A stretch of 64,000 nucleotides of DNA from Cystobasidiopsis lactophilus (GCA_001599975.1 BCIO01000005.1:1178001-1242000); one strand, 5' to 3'. Shown: positions 21,454 to 34,110, counted from the stretch's first letter. Notes: a model not told the origin generated them from the letters alone. Numbers and translations are program-made.

Positions 21454-24400
21454 ATGAGCTCGTCTCAGTCTCCAAGCCGACGCGGTTTTGAAGCGAAAAG
21501 GCGGGCCTCCATCAACTCGCTGGGCTTTAGCGAAAGACGCGTCTCCATCCTGCAAAATGCTGCTGACTCGCCTGGCGACGTGTCTGGTTCCTCCTCCAGC
21601 CCAGGCAAGCGCGGCCTCAACGATTCCGGCTACTCCAGCCAGCCCGAGCAGCTTCCCGAGCGCAGATCATTGAACCCTCACCAGGCCTACTACTTCATGC
21701 GTCTGTTGGTCGCAGAAGAGCTCAACTACGAAAGGCAGCTCATCCATCGACTCGACTTGGACGGCACTACTTCGAGCTTTCAGACGGTTTCGACTTCCGC
21801 CACCGGGTGCGTGTATTCCTTCATTGCACAAAAATATCGTTCAAACTGACAGGCGTCCGGGACTTGACAGAAGTGTCATTGAGGAAGAGCCATTGCTACC
21901 CGAGTCGCTCCCACTGCTGTCCCTCTTGCTCGGTTCCCTTCTGCGAGCACCACTTATCCGAGACGCCGGCCATCAGTCCCTGGGCGGCTCCGAACTGGAT
22001 CGAGACACTCGCGGCATGAACCTCTTCTGGCATGCAGGTCTCTTGCCGCTACTTATCAATTGGGCCGGCCTCGACCTCTCCGACGAGCTGGAAAAGGGGA
22101 GCAAAGGCTTTTGGGCGCAAATGATGGACGCCATCTTCTCGGGAATTGAACGCTTCCTCTCAGCTGGCCTCAACTTCACCACCGAAGAGGTCCAGCCAGT
22201 AGTCGATGCCAACGATCCTGTAGAAAGGTCGCGCGGGGCCAGCTCGGCTTCTTTCAGTTCTGGCCTCGAATCCCCTACCTTTAGCCGTCTCTTCTTTGTT
22301 CCGTCGCCTGGTACACCGGAGAGCAAGCAATCGCGGCAGTCTAGGCTATCGACCGGGGAAGCTGCCGCCAGTCTGTCGCGCCGCAGCAGCGCCGACGAAC
22401 TGGGACCAGGCCCATCTCAGCAAAGGCGCAGCGTTCGATATCGCGCGTCGTCTCCAGAGCTATCCACCCTTCATTCGGCACAGTCGCAAGACGATCTGGG
22501 CTCTTTGGGTGACGTCGAACTTCCATCAGGGCCAACACCTGCCCTTGCCCATCTCAGCTCGCCTGTCTCACTCAAAAAGCGATCCATTCAAGCTAAGAGG
22601 CTGTCAACGGACACGGAGGCCTCGGTAGTCACTGCTCTAGACAACCCGGACTTGAACTTCGACCTCTCGGATTCGCCACCGCCGGACGATCCAACAATCA
22701 CCTCTTCCACTGCAGTCTTCAGACCGTCTTTGGAGCCATCTTCTACACCGCTCCCGCCCTCACCGGCACTTGTTCCGCAAAGCATCGCGCCTGGCTTCGT
22801 CGACGATCCGGATTTGCATGAGGATCCAGATCCGTTTGAGCGTTATATCATCGACGTGGGTCTTGCATTTCTCTTGTTCTCGCTTCAATACCGAGTAAAA
22901 CTTTCGTCCAGCATAAGAGCCGGACCTCATACTCGAGCTCGGTGGACAGCTTACCCGGCGAGCTCGCGGCAACGTTAGACGATCGCCTTGCGCCGAAGGC
23001 TTCAGCGGCTCCCTCGTCCATTAAACGACGCTTCAAACTTTCTTTCAGTCGCAAGAAATCGGAAAAAGATCTCAAGAAGGCCCAAATCTCAAAACCAGTC
23101 CCTCTGTCATCAACGACTTTCGATTCGGTCAGCATTGGACCACCGAGCAGCCTCGCCGAGAGAGCATACTATATCGACGGCCATCGTGTCGCGGCTTTGG
23201 AAGAAGTCTCGCGTGGTCAATCTAAGCAGGCAGCTGTTGACGACGCGCTGCAGCCGTCCATTCGCTTTCAACAAGTCGACTTTCACATTGTCGAGAAGGC
23301 TCCCCTTCCTCTACCGTTAGAAGGGCCCTCAAAGTTGTCTAAGCGCATCCCAGTACACGCTCTCAAGCTTGGCGGATTCGAGGCAGACATTGTCTCTGTT
23401 CGCGAGTCCTTGCTGTCCGGTCGCTCATATCTGAGTAGGCTGGCTCCCATTCTTTCACCTGAATACTGCTTAAAAAGATAAACAGTCCGGACTAGGCGTC
23501 CTCGACGGCTAGACGAATATGTCGTCCGAAGTGCCCACGACTTCGAGGCGACACGCCAGCAACTCCTGAAAAAGTACCCTGACTCTCGCATTCGGTCGCT
23601 GCCGTCTTTCTCAGGAGATGACTTGGAAGAAGAAGCGAGAGCTGGACCATTGCCGTCGCCTGCAGAACCAACCAGCCGCAGCAAAACCAAGCAGCGCCGA
23701 GAGAGCTCTGCCTCGCGGCTCTCTCTTCGGTTCATGGAAGCTGCTCGAGATCGAACGGTTTCCGATGGAAGAGAGCACGAGTTTCAGAATAGTCATCGCA
23801 TGCGCCGCGGAACTCTTTCAACCCTCAGGAGCGCCACGCCCACAGACATCGGCCGCGACATACAGGTCGAAGTCCCTATCAACGACGCATCTCGCCGCGC
23901 ACTTCGGTCATGGCTACGAGATCTGGTTGGCTGCTTTCTATTCTGTTTAGCCACTTTTAGGCATCGGCTTACTCCGCTTTGGCAGCTTTTCGTGAAGAGT
24001 GTCCGGCAAGACAATATTATATCGACCTTTCTCCTTTCGAACCCAGTTTCGCCCAGAGATCATGACCTTTACGTTATCCAGAAGTGTGCCATGGTGGACG
24101 ATTCGAGAAGGGAAGGAAGAGCTGCCCTCGCTGCCAGTTCCCCCATCAAGGTTCGAGTGGCAGAATCTCTGGTCTCCTCTCTTCAAACCGAAATCGTGTC
24201 CGAGAACGGCCTGGAAGCTTTCTCTCAACTTCTGCTCGCCCATTCCTCCACGTCAGCCTTGCCCCTTCGGTTCGTCAAGACCCTTGAGTGGGCAAGGCAC
24301 CGGCTGTCTGTCTTCCTCTTCGACATTCTAGTCCGCGAAGAGCAAGCGCAAGCCTGCCTCGACAAGTTCGAGAAGGTGGTGAACTCCATTCCGTGGTTTG

Positions 24401-25711
24401 TTTTGCGGCAAAGCCTTCGCATCACCAAGCGCGGCATGCTCTTCAAGGCCCTGTCCGACGTCTTTCTCAGCCGACCTTTCGGCAGTAGGAGCCTCCTACA
24501 AAGGTGGGCGCATTGGCTCTTGGGTTTTCCTGTCGTGCCTCACCACCCCACAAAGCAGACTCATCGCGATCTTCATGGAGGGCGATGCGACTTCCGACGA
24601 CTTGGTGGCGTGCAAGATCCGCATTGGATCTCCAACCATGTGCGACAAGCTCAAGCGCTATGTCGAGAGTCCGAAGCAGTACAGGATGAAGGTTCAGGAG
24701 GATGCCGAAGAAGCAAGAGTGCCGTTAGTGGTGGCCATCCTTCGAGCAGGCGGAGGTCTCGACGACTACGACCTTGACCGGCTGGAGCACGCCTCCAGGC
24801 ATTGGGTCCGCCAAAGAGGCCCTTCGACCAGTGTCCACGCCCGCCTGATAGTGGATCTCCAACTTTGTGTAGGCTTTCCCCCTCTTTCAATGGTTCCTTT
24901 TGATTTCAATCGCTTTTGCTTTCCAGTTGCGCGCTGAGTGCCACAAGCAAGATGTCGTCCGGATCTGTCGCTTGCTCGAAAGTGGCGTTGCGGCAGATCC
25001 AATCACTATCATCCTTGGTCCTCTTTTCGACCTCATTCTCGCCAGTAACAAAGACGGAAACCTGTCTGATTTCGTGGCTGAACTGCAGACTTTCTGTCTT
25101 CACCTGATCACCGTCGCTCGTATCCTTCGGGCCCGCGTCCAGCCTTCTTCCAAAGGCATTCGCCTCTTCAACCAGCTGCTCCTCAAGTACCAAGACGTCT
25201 TCTGGCGGTTCTTACGTCGACTTCACAAATCGGGGTCGCTTTTGATCGACACCAAAGATTGGCTGGAAGAGTGTCTCACTTTCGTCAAGGAGGCCGACCT
25301 CCACCTTTTGCCGTTGTCTAGTGTTCTACCGAATCCGAGCGACGTCGACAATGATTCCCTTGACGAAGAGCTGGAGCGCCTTTTGGGTCATCACCAGCAC
25401 GAAAGTTTGCGCAGCTTCACCTCAATGTGCCACATACATGCTGGCGACCTGGACGGCGATGACCCTATCACCAAGTCAGTGGCCTCTCTGAGTTTATTTG
25501 ATATGTTCTATTGACGCTGTCTAATAGGCAAGGGGACGGGAGAGGAGGTGTCGCGATCGACCGCGATGAGGACCGTCCTCGAAAGAGGCCCGCTTTGCCA
25601 CTTCTCACACAAAAGTCAGTATTGCTCTCCAATCATGTTCCTTTCTTCGTGCTCAGCTAGCACTTCAGGTTGGACGAGTTTCGTCTGCTCCTAGCAAGAT
25701 TTGTTGTTTGA
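21454..25711 (+). CDS. Lec1-like protein: PXB domain, PX domain, DUF3818
   Basis: Nine or so exons splice from ATG 21454 to TGA 25709-25711, about 1,270 aa. After a Ser-rich N-terminus the PXB segment reads 'LNPHQAYYFMRLLVAEELNYERQL'. A helical block, a long Ser/Pro linker and a basic region 'SSIKRRFKLSFSRKKSEKDLKK' follow. The PX domain is spread over several exons: 'FEADIVSVRESL...', 'LDEYVVRSAHDFEATRQQLLKKYPDSRIRSLPSF' and 'VPINDASRRALRSWLRDL'. The C-terminal half is the DUF3818 part ('FVLRQSLRITKRGMLFKALSDVFLSRPFG', 'IRLFNQLLLKYQDVFWRFLRRLHKSG'). This order matches fungal PX proteins of the yeast Lec1/YPR097W type, which bind phosphoinositides and act in lipid handling or membrane contact. 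The PX intron at 23922-23980 is in frame and could also be retained. Confidence 0.85.
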
Positions 25712-25928
25712 AAGACTTGGGCTGCGCCCATTAGCACATGTACCAGGACTTTGTTTTCCTTTTGAATAGCAATAGCGAACTGTTTCAATCGCAAAGACGT
25801 TCTCTGCGAACAGGCGGGCACTAGCCAGACGCAAAGAAAACTCAAGGCGGAGGTGGCGTGGCGGCCCAAGGCCTGTATGTGGGCAATTTCGCTCTCAAGG
25901 GTCGAAATGCAATAGCGACTTTTTAAAT

Positions 25929-27447
25929 CTAGACTTTGATGCCCTCTTTTGGCCAGCAAAAGTCGAACGAGTCCTGCGTGGGCAAGAGGTCAAGTCAGAA
26001 TGAGGTGGGTCCGGGATCAGTCAACACTCTCACCTGAGTATCGCCACACTGCAGAGCAGTGAGCTCCTTGAGCAGCTGGGTGAACCCAGGCCCAGTTTGG
26101 CCGTCCCCGAACTTCAAGGTCTCCTTGCCCTCGGAGTAGGTGATCGACCCCACGGGCGTCAAGGCAGCGGCGGTGCCGGCGGCGGCGCACTCGACGAACT
26201 TGCCGTCGATGAGCTCTTGGAACTTGATGGGTCGCTGCTCGACCTTCCACCCCAGCACCTTTTCGCCGAGCGTGATGAGCGCCTTGGTGGTCACCGACTT
26301 GAGGATGGACTCGGACTCTGGGACGGTCAGAGTGTAGGAGTCGCCGTTCTTGGCCAGGAACAAGGCGTTGGAGGTCGAGAACTCGTCCACGTAGGACCGG
26401 GTTTTCGAATCCAAGTGGAGCGTGATGCCGAAGCCGGCACTTTTGGCGGCGCCGGCCACCTTGAAGACGGGCGCGTAGTTGCCACCCAGCTTGGCGCTTC
26501 CTAAAAGGAGTTGAAGCTCGTAGATCAGAAAGGTCGGCGTGGCGGTAGAGAGCACAGAAAGAACTAACCGGTGCCCTTGGGTGCGCTGCGGTCAAAGTCC
26601 TCCACAACGACGCCTGTCGTCGCTGGTGCAGACCCCGCGCCATACAGGCTGCCGACGGGAGTGACATAGACGAGGAAGGTGAACTCGGCGGGCGGGGCGA
26701 GGTAGAGGTTGGGCCCCGAGCCAAAGTAGAGCGGTCGGAGGTACATGGCTCCGCCCGTCGCGTTCGGCTTGTAAGGCGGGACGAACTCCAAGTTGCCAGC
26801 AACGGCCTTCTCGACGGCAGCGAGGAAGATGGACTCGGGCAGCTCTGGCATGGACACCATGTCCGCGCTGTGGTTCATTCGGGCCGAGTTGTCCTTGGGC
26901 CTGAAGATGCGGACGGTGCCGTCTTTTGACCTGAAAGCCTTCAAGCCCTCGAAGCACTGTGACGAAAGAGTTCAGCCACAAGCCTTTCGACTTGCAAAGG
27001 CTTCTCCCCCTCACCGTTTGGCCGTCTGTTCGTTCGGACATTGCGCTTAGCTCATGGCAATGTCTGGTCAATCAGAACAGTGCACTCACAGTTCAAAGCG
27101 ACGCTGGCGACATGGATCTGGACATAGGGCTCCTTCCTGCAGGGCAGCCGCCTCAGCCTAACCAAACATCCCTCCTCCCATTCGAGTCTGGCTTACACGA
27201 ATTCACCGTCGTTCCAAGCGCCGTTCGACCAAGTGTACTTGACCTGTGCGGTGTCTCAAAGTTGTTAGGGCACGGCCCAAGAGGGTAGCGAGCACGCACA
27301 AAGCCATTGGTCGGGTAAAGCGAGAACTAAAATTCAAAGCAAGGCCAATTGCAGCGTCAACACACGGCCTAAGCAGCCTTGCGAACGGGCAGCAAGTACC
27401 TTGAGGTTGTCCCAGTCAAAGGATTCGGAGGGCTTGACGATGCTCAT
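25929..27447 (-). CDS. Branched-chain amino acid aminotransferase
   Basis: Seven exons splice from ATG 27447 (MSIVKPSESFDWDNLK) to TAG 25929. Two early exons are short ('VKYTWSNGAWNDGEFV', 'YGQT'). The fold-type IV motifs follow: 'CFEGLKAFRSKDGTVRIFRP', 'SAKLGGNYAPVFKVAGAAKS' (the Lys binds PLP), 'LDSKTRSYVDEFSTSNALFL' and 'GTAAALTPVGSITY'. The last exon is 'DSFDFCWPKEGIKV'. The enzyme interconverts Leu/Ile/Val and their 2-oxo acids. I see no clear mitochondrial presequence, which favours a cytosolic form, though the first exon is short. The gene is convergent with the Lec1-like gene (218 bp apart). Confidence 0.92.
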
Positions 27448-27674
27448 CTTGTGCAAGTCGCTGGATTGAGTCCAAGCCTGCAAGCTGGCCTCCGCCTTTC
27501 GGAGGTGACTCGACTCGAATCCCTCCGCGGCACGGTTTTCTCGGACTCCTCCAATGTGGCTTTATCTAGGAGCCCTCTACGCTAGTATTGCATGCGCAAT
27601 GAATGATACAATGCAAAGTGGGAGAAGGGAAACAAGTGTGGTGTGGGTTGGAAGAGGTGGCGTGGAGGATGCTT

Positions 27675-29020
27675 TTAACGAAGCTCGGGGACCTTTGAGG
27701 GCAGAAGCGACAGCTGGGAGAGCAGGATGGACGAGTACATGTAGAGGCCTGGAAGCCACTTCATGTGCACGCCGTCCGCCAAGTGGTCGTCGCGGCCAGC
27801 CATGAGCTTGCCCATGTCGATGGCTTCGACGCCAGTCTCTTGGACGACGTGGCGCAGGGCTTCGTTGAGCTGAGCAGAGCGGAGGTTGGACCAGATGGGG
27901 CGAGGCACCGTCGAGACGTTGCCGGCTGGCATCCACGTCTCCGGGATGAACCAGGTGCCGGTGGAGGGCGACAGGGTGTGCAAGGAGCGAGTCATGAGCT
28001 TGGCTTTTGGGAAGAGCACCTTGGTGCGGGTGAGGAGGGAGATGTAGCGCTGGATCCACCAGTTGAGCTGCTCCGGGCGGATGCCGTCCGCGGGAGGGTC
28101 GCGAAAGTCAATCGCATCTTTCTGTGGAGCACCCAGCCGTTGCATCAGTGACTGTTTTGACTGAAGGATGAAGGTTTGGAGCGCCTCACCATAGCCCAGC
28201 CCATCAAGTCCCAAAGATCTGAGAAACGAACGACACTACTGAGTTCTCGTTCATAGCAAAGGGGGACCCAAGAGAACTCACTGGAGGAGAATGAGACAAT
28301 GTCAGGGTGGCGTCCCAAGAGCTTCATGGCCTCGAACGCCTGGTCCAAGCGAGCTTCCGTTCGGAAAGGGTGCACCATGCCGACCGCGTCCTCCGAGTCC
28401 TCCGAAGCCTTGTGCGCCCAAAGCGTCTCGCTCTCTTCAAAGCCCATCGACATCCAGGCCACGATGACCAAGTTCAAGCTGGTGATGTGGCAGATGTGCG
28501 GGTCGTTGTGCCACCGCACCGACCGCTGGCCAAAGCTGTCCTGCCGCCTCGTCTCGGCAAAGTAGCCGGCCGCCTCGCAGAACGAGTCCAGCAAGGCCCG
28601 CTCGTTGCTGTCGCCGATGATCAGGATCGTCTTGTCGACGAGATTTTGGTCGAGCTGCGGCGAGAAGTTGAAGGTGCCGTTGGACATGGCGGCGCGCAGG
28701 GAGAGGATCTCTTCAGATCGGTCGAAGTTGGTCCACAATGGTCGCCGTGGCGACGAAGGCTGATAGAGAAGCATGCCATCGTTGGCTGGGATCCATGAAC
28801 CGACGGACTTGGCAGCTGCGTGCTGGTGAGGCCTGTACGGTGCACATTGGCGGTCAGCGACGTGAACAATCGGCCAAGGTGTCGGTCAGCTAACGCACCT
28901 TAGGAAATGGTTGAGGTGGCCCTCTGCGCAGTAGCTCCGGTAAGCCAGGTAGATCATGGCCAGAGCAAGCAAGCCGCTAGATCTCCAGTGGCTGCGCGCC
29001 TTTCGCAAGAGGAACGGCAT
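27675..29020 (-). CDS. PC-esterase/GDSL-type type II membrane protein (copy 1), probable glycan acyl-modifying enzyme
   Basis: Four exons splice from ATG 29020 to TAA 27675. The N-terminus is basic (MPFLLRKARSHWRSSG), followed by one membrane anchor (LLALAMIYLAYRSYC), the layout of a Golgi type II enzyme. The lumenal domain carries the GDSx motif 'KTILIIGDSNERALLDSFCE', then 'IVSFSSNLWDLMGWAM', and near the end 'DHLADGVHMKWLPGLYMYSS', with the Asp-x-x-His of SGNH/PC-esterases. Known relatives are plant TBL/PMR5 and fungal acyltransferase/esterase domains that add or remove O-acetyl groups on polysaccharides; direction and substrate here are unknown. It lies 679 bp from the CMT1-type mannosyltransferase on the same strand, which suggests a shared glycan pathway. 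A paralogue is at 46133-47917. Confidence 0.75.
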
Positions 29021-29698
29021 CGTGTTCGTTCGTTAGGGCGTTGGAGTGGGAGCAAGGCAGGCAGAACAAATAATAAGGCAATCCAGGAGATATCTTGGTA
29101 AGGGCCCATTTCAAGGCGCCCGGAAAAAGGTCGCCTGCCTTGTACCTTTTTTGTTTGGCTGCGATGAGAACGAGGCCCGATTCTAGCCTCCAATTGAGCA
29201 CATGCGGCGCTTTTAAGCCAAAGATCATGATCAGTTACTGCGAGGGGCAGGCTAAGCTCGGGTAGGCCAGAGAAGGACGCGAGAGAGCTCTGAGGGCTCA
29301 GGGCGAAGAGACGGCGGCTCGCTCAATTTGGCAACTTGGGTCGATCCCTTGCCTCTGGTTCTTCTCAGGCACTCTGGGCCGGTAAAATGTAGTCGGCTGG
29401 ACAGGATGCAATGCTATAAAGTCGCGTCCCATGGCCCAAATCCGAGAAATACAATGAAGGGGTATCTCTGAGGTCGCACCAGGCCGTCAGCCGTAGCTAG
29501 TAGCTGACGCACAGTCGCGACAGGCTCACCGTAATGCTCTTGCGGCTCTCATCAAGAGAGTGAGAACGAGATCGTGTGTGTCATTTTCAAAGATCTTGCC
29601 AGGCTGCGTGCGAGGGGAGTGAGCATCTGGGTGGCCTTGATCATTTCGGGGAGAGCAACTTACATCTGTCGTGTCGAACAAGTGTAGGGCTCGCAGTT
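29021..29698. other. Intergenic region, no gene recognised
   Basis: The region lies between two minus-strand genes: the 3' end of the mannosyltransferase (29699) and the start of the PC-esterase (29020). ORFs of 61-83 codons show no family similarity. Confidence 0.45.
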
Positions 29699-31663
29699 CT
29701 ATTCAATGGCTCCCATACCTGCGAAGAAGTTAAGCGAAAGTGGGAGACCAAAAGAGGTTAAATGTACAGGATCCACATCCGGTCCTGTTTACGCGAAATC
29801 AGCCCTTCGCTCCTCGAAGCCAAAGAAGAACGCGACTGACCTTCTATATCACCAGCACCGTCCCAGCCCCAGCACCAAACATACGGCGGGGGTTCCTTGA
29901 AGTTCATCTGCTCAGACTCTTCCGGTCGAAACAGGCGGTCGTGCGGCCCAAACCAGGACCGGTCTTGCGGATCAGAATGCGGGTCGTCAGGCGAGCCTCC
30001 TAGCCGGGTGTAGCCGCGGATGATGGTGAGGTTGCGCCGAGGTGGGTGGATCACATCCCAGACTTGCTGTTGTCACGGCCACTAGTATCAGCCACGAGCT
30101 GACGGAGCCGAGCCTCTAGACAAACCTTATCATAGGCCAGCTTGACTCGGGGAACCATCATGATCCGCCCGTAGCCAGCTTGCCAGTAGTCATTGCAGAT
30201 CAGAGAGCACTCCGAGGCCGAGCACTCGCCGTCGCCCAGCCGGGCCATTCGGAACTTGACATGCGGGTGCGCGTACAGCGGCGCCGGATCCAAGATGGCG
30301 ATGCCGTTCCAGCAGGACTGGACTTGGATGGGCAGGTGGCGCTGGAAGCGGTGGGCGGCCTCGCGGTCGCGGAAGACGGACTCGAAGGGCGCGTTCTCGA
30401 GCGCGGTGCCGTTCATGTCCCTGGACACCCAGTTGTCGTAGAATACCGGCTGGTTGATCTCGTCGTGGTAGATGTAGTCGGCGCCGCAGGTGATGCCCGC
30501 GTTTTGCCGGCGCGACTGCCAGATGAGCTCGAGCACGTCGTCGACGCAGGGAAGGACGTCGTTCTGGAAGATGACTGAGTCAAAAACTTCGCCTTCAGCG
30601 TCCCGGAGCTCTTGCAAAGGTGCCAAGGCGGCATTCCGGACTTCGGCGAGGTACTCGATGCGGTGGTGGAAGGCGCCTCTCGTTCTCAGCGAGGTGCGAA
30701 TGATGACACGCAGGCCGACAGCGCGGCACAGTGCGTCGAACAGGTGCAGCAAGGCTTTTGTTTGGTCCGTCGAGCCGTTTTCGTAAACGGAGACGAGCAC
30801 ATTTTGGAAGCCAAGCACGGAGGAGACCTTGAACATGGTCGAGAAGAGATCAGGGATGATGTCGAAGGAGTTGTAGAGGTTGATGGCAAAGAAGTACTTG
30901 TGGCCGTCGTCCAAGGCCAGGTCGGAGCGGGCGTTGGCGATGTTGCTGCCCAGCTCGTCCGCGCCGCCCGCCTCGTCCTTTGTGCCGTCCACCTTGGTGC
31001 CAAAGCCGCGGCCGGACTTGCGCCGCCGGTCCGCCGACTTGAAGATGCGCTCGACTTCCTCGGCCTCCTTGCCGTGGTCAATGCCGCCGGCCTTGGGGAG
31101 CCAGGCCTTGGGGACGACCCGCGTGAGGTGGCCCAGGATCGATTTGCGTGAGTCCTTGCGCGAGTAGCCGACCAACGGCTCGTAGCGCTCGTACACCTGC
31201 CTCTTGTACGCGGGCTGGACGGTCTTGGTGCACTCCTTGGTGTGGTAGCCGGGCATGGTCGCGAGGACATTGAAGACCCTGAGGCGCTGGCTGATGGAGG
31301 GCAGCGAGGGCGCCGCGTGCTTGCTGCCCGTCAGTCGATTTGCATGCCATGTTTGAGCTGACGAGCCACCACGCCAGGACTCAGAAGCCGACTGTGTGTT
31401 TGACAGGCGTTGAGCAGCGCGCTCGCGAAATTTCATGCAGAGGAACGCACCTGAGGGTTGATCCAACTGGCAATCAGCAGGCCGACGACGATGCCAATGA
31501 CCAGCGAGGACAAGGCAGGGAGCTTGGTGCGCGCATACTGGAGCAGCAGGGCGGGCGACAGCCGCAATTGCTGCTCGATTTCGGCGTCGGTCTGCTCCTG
31601 GCGCGAGATCTTGCTGAGGTCGATGGACTGCTTTGGCCGGCGCCTCAGCAGATCCTTGTCCAT
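29699..31663 (-). CDS. CMT1: CMT1/CAP59-family alpha-1,3-mannosyltransferase (GT69)
   Basis: ATG at 31663 gives a cytosolic tail (MDKDLLRRRPKQSIDLSK) and one membrane anchor (LPALSSLVIGIVVGLLIASW), i.e. a Golgi type II protein. After the first intron the catalytic domain runs through 'KYFFAINLYNSFDIIPDLFS', 'VSVYENGSTDQTKALLHLFD', 'HRIEYLAEVRNAALAPL', 'VIFQNDVLPCVDDVLELI', 'CGADYIYHDEINQPVFYDNW' and 'LGDGECSASECSLICNDYW'. Two further introns lead to 'QVWDVIHPPRRNLTIIRG' and a short last exon ending at 29699. These are the signature segments of the Cryptococcus CMT1/CAP59/CAP60 family (Pfam CAP59_mtransfer). CMT1 transfers mannose in alpha-1,3 linkage from GDP-mannose to mannan-type acceptors. 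The exact linkage and acceptor here are inferred. The last exon is the least certain. Confidence 0.9.
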
Positions 31664-32203
31664 TGTGTGTCTGCCCTACACCCTTGAGGAGTCGACTTTA
31701 TGAGGGCATTGGCTGGTTGAGCAGATCCAAACCAATTAAGGTTTCTAGGCCCCAGGCGCAGAGACGCCGGGCAAACGCTCGCTTGATGGTTGCACTCCGA
31801 CGTCGACCTCACTTTAGACCCTCTTGATCTCTATAAACAAGTCCGTACACACGCGATCCTATGGACTTAGCCCTCTGCCTGCGCCTCGTCATGCTGAATT
31901 TGCCCGCTCCCTCCAACATCTATCCTGCTGCCTCTTCCAAATGAAACCTTGTCTTCGCCATCCAGAGCCCTGGGCCTCGGATTCGCCCCAATTTTGACTT
32001 CGCTGCCTTGGCGCCGGCGCCAGATCAGACGAGAAACGGGAGAGATCCTTTTGAGCTGCTCCCGCTTCCTGACGTTTGACGTTGCTGCCTTTCCGCGCTG
32101 CCCGGTGTAGACTGCTGAAAGGCTTTCATGCTCTTAGACCTCGGAGTGCAGGTACACACATACACACAGCGGAGCTGACGAGGACTGTTCGAGCGGAAAA
32201 TAG
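31664..32203. promoter_or_regulatory. Divergent intergenic region, presumed bidirectional promoter
   Basis: The 540 bp lie between the divergent mannosyltransferase and carboxylesterase A. A TATA-like ctataaac sits at 31831-31838, about 370 bp before the esterase ATG, which is far for a core TATA. A short (ac)n-type run lies near 32153-32167. Confidence 0.35.
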
Positions 32204-34110
32204 ATGCTTGCCACCTGGTTGGTTTTGCTAGCAGCGACAACGACACCCTTCTGCCTGGCCCAGCAAGACTCTCTTCCTCAGGTTACAGCTTCAAATGGAG
32301 TCACCTACATCGGAGGGCGCGATTATAACGGGAACGTCTACTATCGAGGTGCGCTTGCGTTTTTGGTGGCTTTGAGCCCGCACTCAAGGTGGCGCAGGGA
32401 TTCCATTTGCGACTCCGCCGACGGGATCATTGCGATTTGCACCTCCGCAACCGCTGATTCCAGTAGAAGGCTCCGTCGTCGATGCGACTCAATACGGCGC
32501 GTCCTGCCACCAAGTCGCCTCGTCGCAGAATGGCCAGAGTGAAGATTGCTTGTCCTTGCATTTGCAGGTGCCGGGCAATCATACGGCTGATCAAGGGTTG
32601 ATCCCGGTGGTGGTGTTCATCTACGGAGGTTCTTTCAAAGGAGGGAGCGAAAAGGAGTACGACGCCACCGCCCTGCTCTCGATGAGCTCGGCAGCGGGCA
32701 AGCCAGTGATGTTCTTGGCGATGAACTATCGCCTCGCATATTGGGGATTTCTACCGGGCAAGCAAAGTCAGGAGAGAGGTTACACCGTGAGTTGTTGTCT
32801 ACCGCAGTCTCAACTTCTCGACTCAGCGTGTTCGAACAGAACGTCGGCCTGCTGGATCAAAGAATGGCCCTCGAATGGGTCCAGGTACTTCCCTAATGAT
32901 CGTCTCTTGTAGGCGAAGCTCAAGAGTACCCCCCGTCCCACAGCTCAATATCGCCGCTTTTGGTGGCGACCCGAGCCGCGTCATTTTGAGCGGCCAGTCC
33001 GCGGGCTCGGTCTCCGTTGGGCTACACATGCTTCGCGACTACGGCGCCACCTACGGCCTTTTTGCAGGAGCTTTCATGGCCAGCGGGTCTGCCAATACGG
33101 TCGGCATTGGCCAAGCAGAGCTAAGGCAGCCCTTTTTCGACAACCTGGTCAACAAGTCTGGCTGCAGCAACGCCACTGACTCTATTGCTTGCTTGCAAGC
33201 GATGAGCGAGAGTGACTTCCACTTGGCGACCCGCAAGCTCTCGAGCGACATCGTTTATCCTTGGGGCCCTCAAATCGATGGCTCGGTTATCCCTGCCGAC
33301 CCCTCAGCAATGATCTCTGCCGGTCAATTTGCCACCATCCCTTTCATGGCTGGCGATTGTCTCGACGAGGGGTACAGCAACGCCATCTCGAATTTCACTC
33401 AGCCATTCCAGGTCATCAAATACCTGAATCGATTTGCTACCAACGGAGCCTACAACCGGACTGTCCTGAAGGAGCTGATCGACCTCTACCCCGACAAGCC
33501 GCGCTACGGTTCGCCTTACAACACAGGGGGAGACCAGATGGGCATGGGAGAGCTAGGCAAGCAGGCGGCCAGCATCATCGGCGACGTTCAATTCCAAGCA
33601 CCGCGCAGAGTGAGCCTTGTTTAGATACTTCTTCCCTACTCTTTGAATGGTTGTTCTCATTCTTATTGTAGGCACTGTCTCAAGCGGCGGCTAATCGCAA
33701 CCAGGCGGTCTTTGGCTTCCAATTCAGCAAAGGCTGGGGCATTCCCACCAGGCATGCTTCGGACGTGAGCAGCTCCCTCCTTGCATTCCTGTAAACTAAG
33801 CCCAAGAGTACTTCCCACAGCTCAACGACTGGCTTGGTGCCGGGGACATGGCCAATTTGACTGCGGGTGAGAATCAAATCCCTCACCTTCAAAGGGGCCT
33901 TCCTTAACGATGGCGGAAGTCTACCTCATCAACTTTGCTTACACTCTGGATCCCAACGGCGATGGCCTCGAGCCGTGGCTTCAGTATGGACCAGAACAGA
34001 ACTTGCTCCAGATTATGCCCAACAACATGACGACTGTTCCTGACACCTTTAGAAGCGAAGCGATGGACTTTATCAACAGCCACCCCTCCACCTTCAACCT
34101 CAGGAAGTGA
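32204..34110 (+). CDS. Secreted type B carboxylesterase/lipase, paralogue A
   Basis: Seven exons splice from ATG 32204 to TGA 34108-34110. The signal peptide is MLATWLVLLAATTTPFCLA. The alpha/beta-hydrolase fold of the carboxylesterase family follows: 'GIPFATPPTGSLRF', 'SEDCLSLHLQVPGN', oxyanion strand 'VVVFIYGGSFKGGS', 'GLLDQRMALEWVQ', nucleophile elbow 'VILSGQSAGSVSVGLHML' (Ser in GQSAG), the acidic residue near 'AGDCLDEGYSNA' and a candidate catalytic His in 'GWGIPTRHASDLNDWLG'. It hydrolyses ester bonds outside the cell; the substrate is unknown. The tandem copy B (34570-36543) is about 60-65% similar by eye. Intron 1 (32349-32397) is nearly identical to an intron at a different position in copy B. 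Confidence 0.9.
32349..32397 (+). repeat. 49-bp intron, copy 1 of a duplicated intron sequence (carboxylesterase A intron 1)
   Basis: This phase 1 intron lies between 'NVYYR' and 'GIPFATPP'. It starts gtgcgcttgcgt, contains cccgcactcaag and ends tggcgcag. Aligned with 35264-35312 it differs by about two substitutions and two compensating single-base indels, and both copies are 49 bp. Confidence 0.92.
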
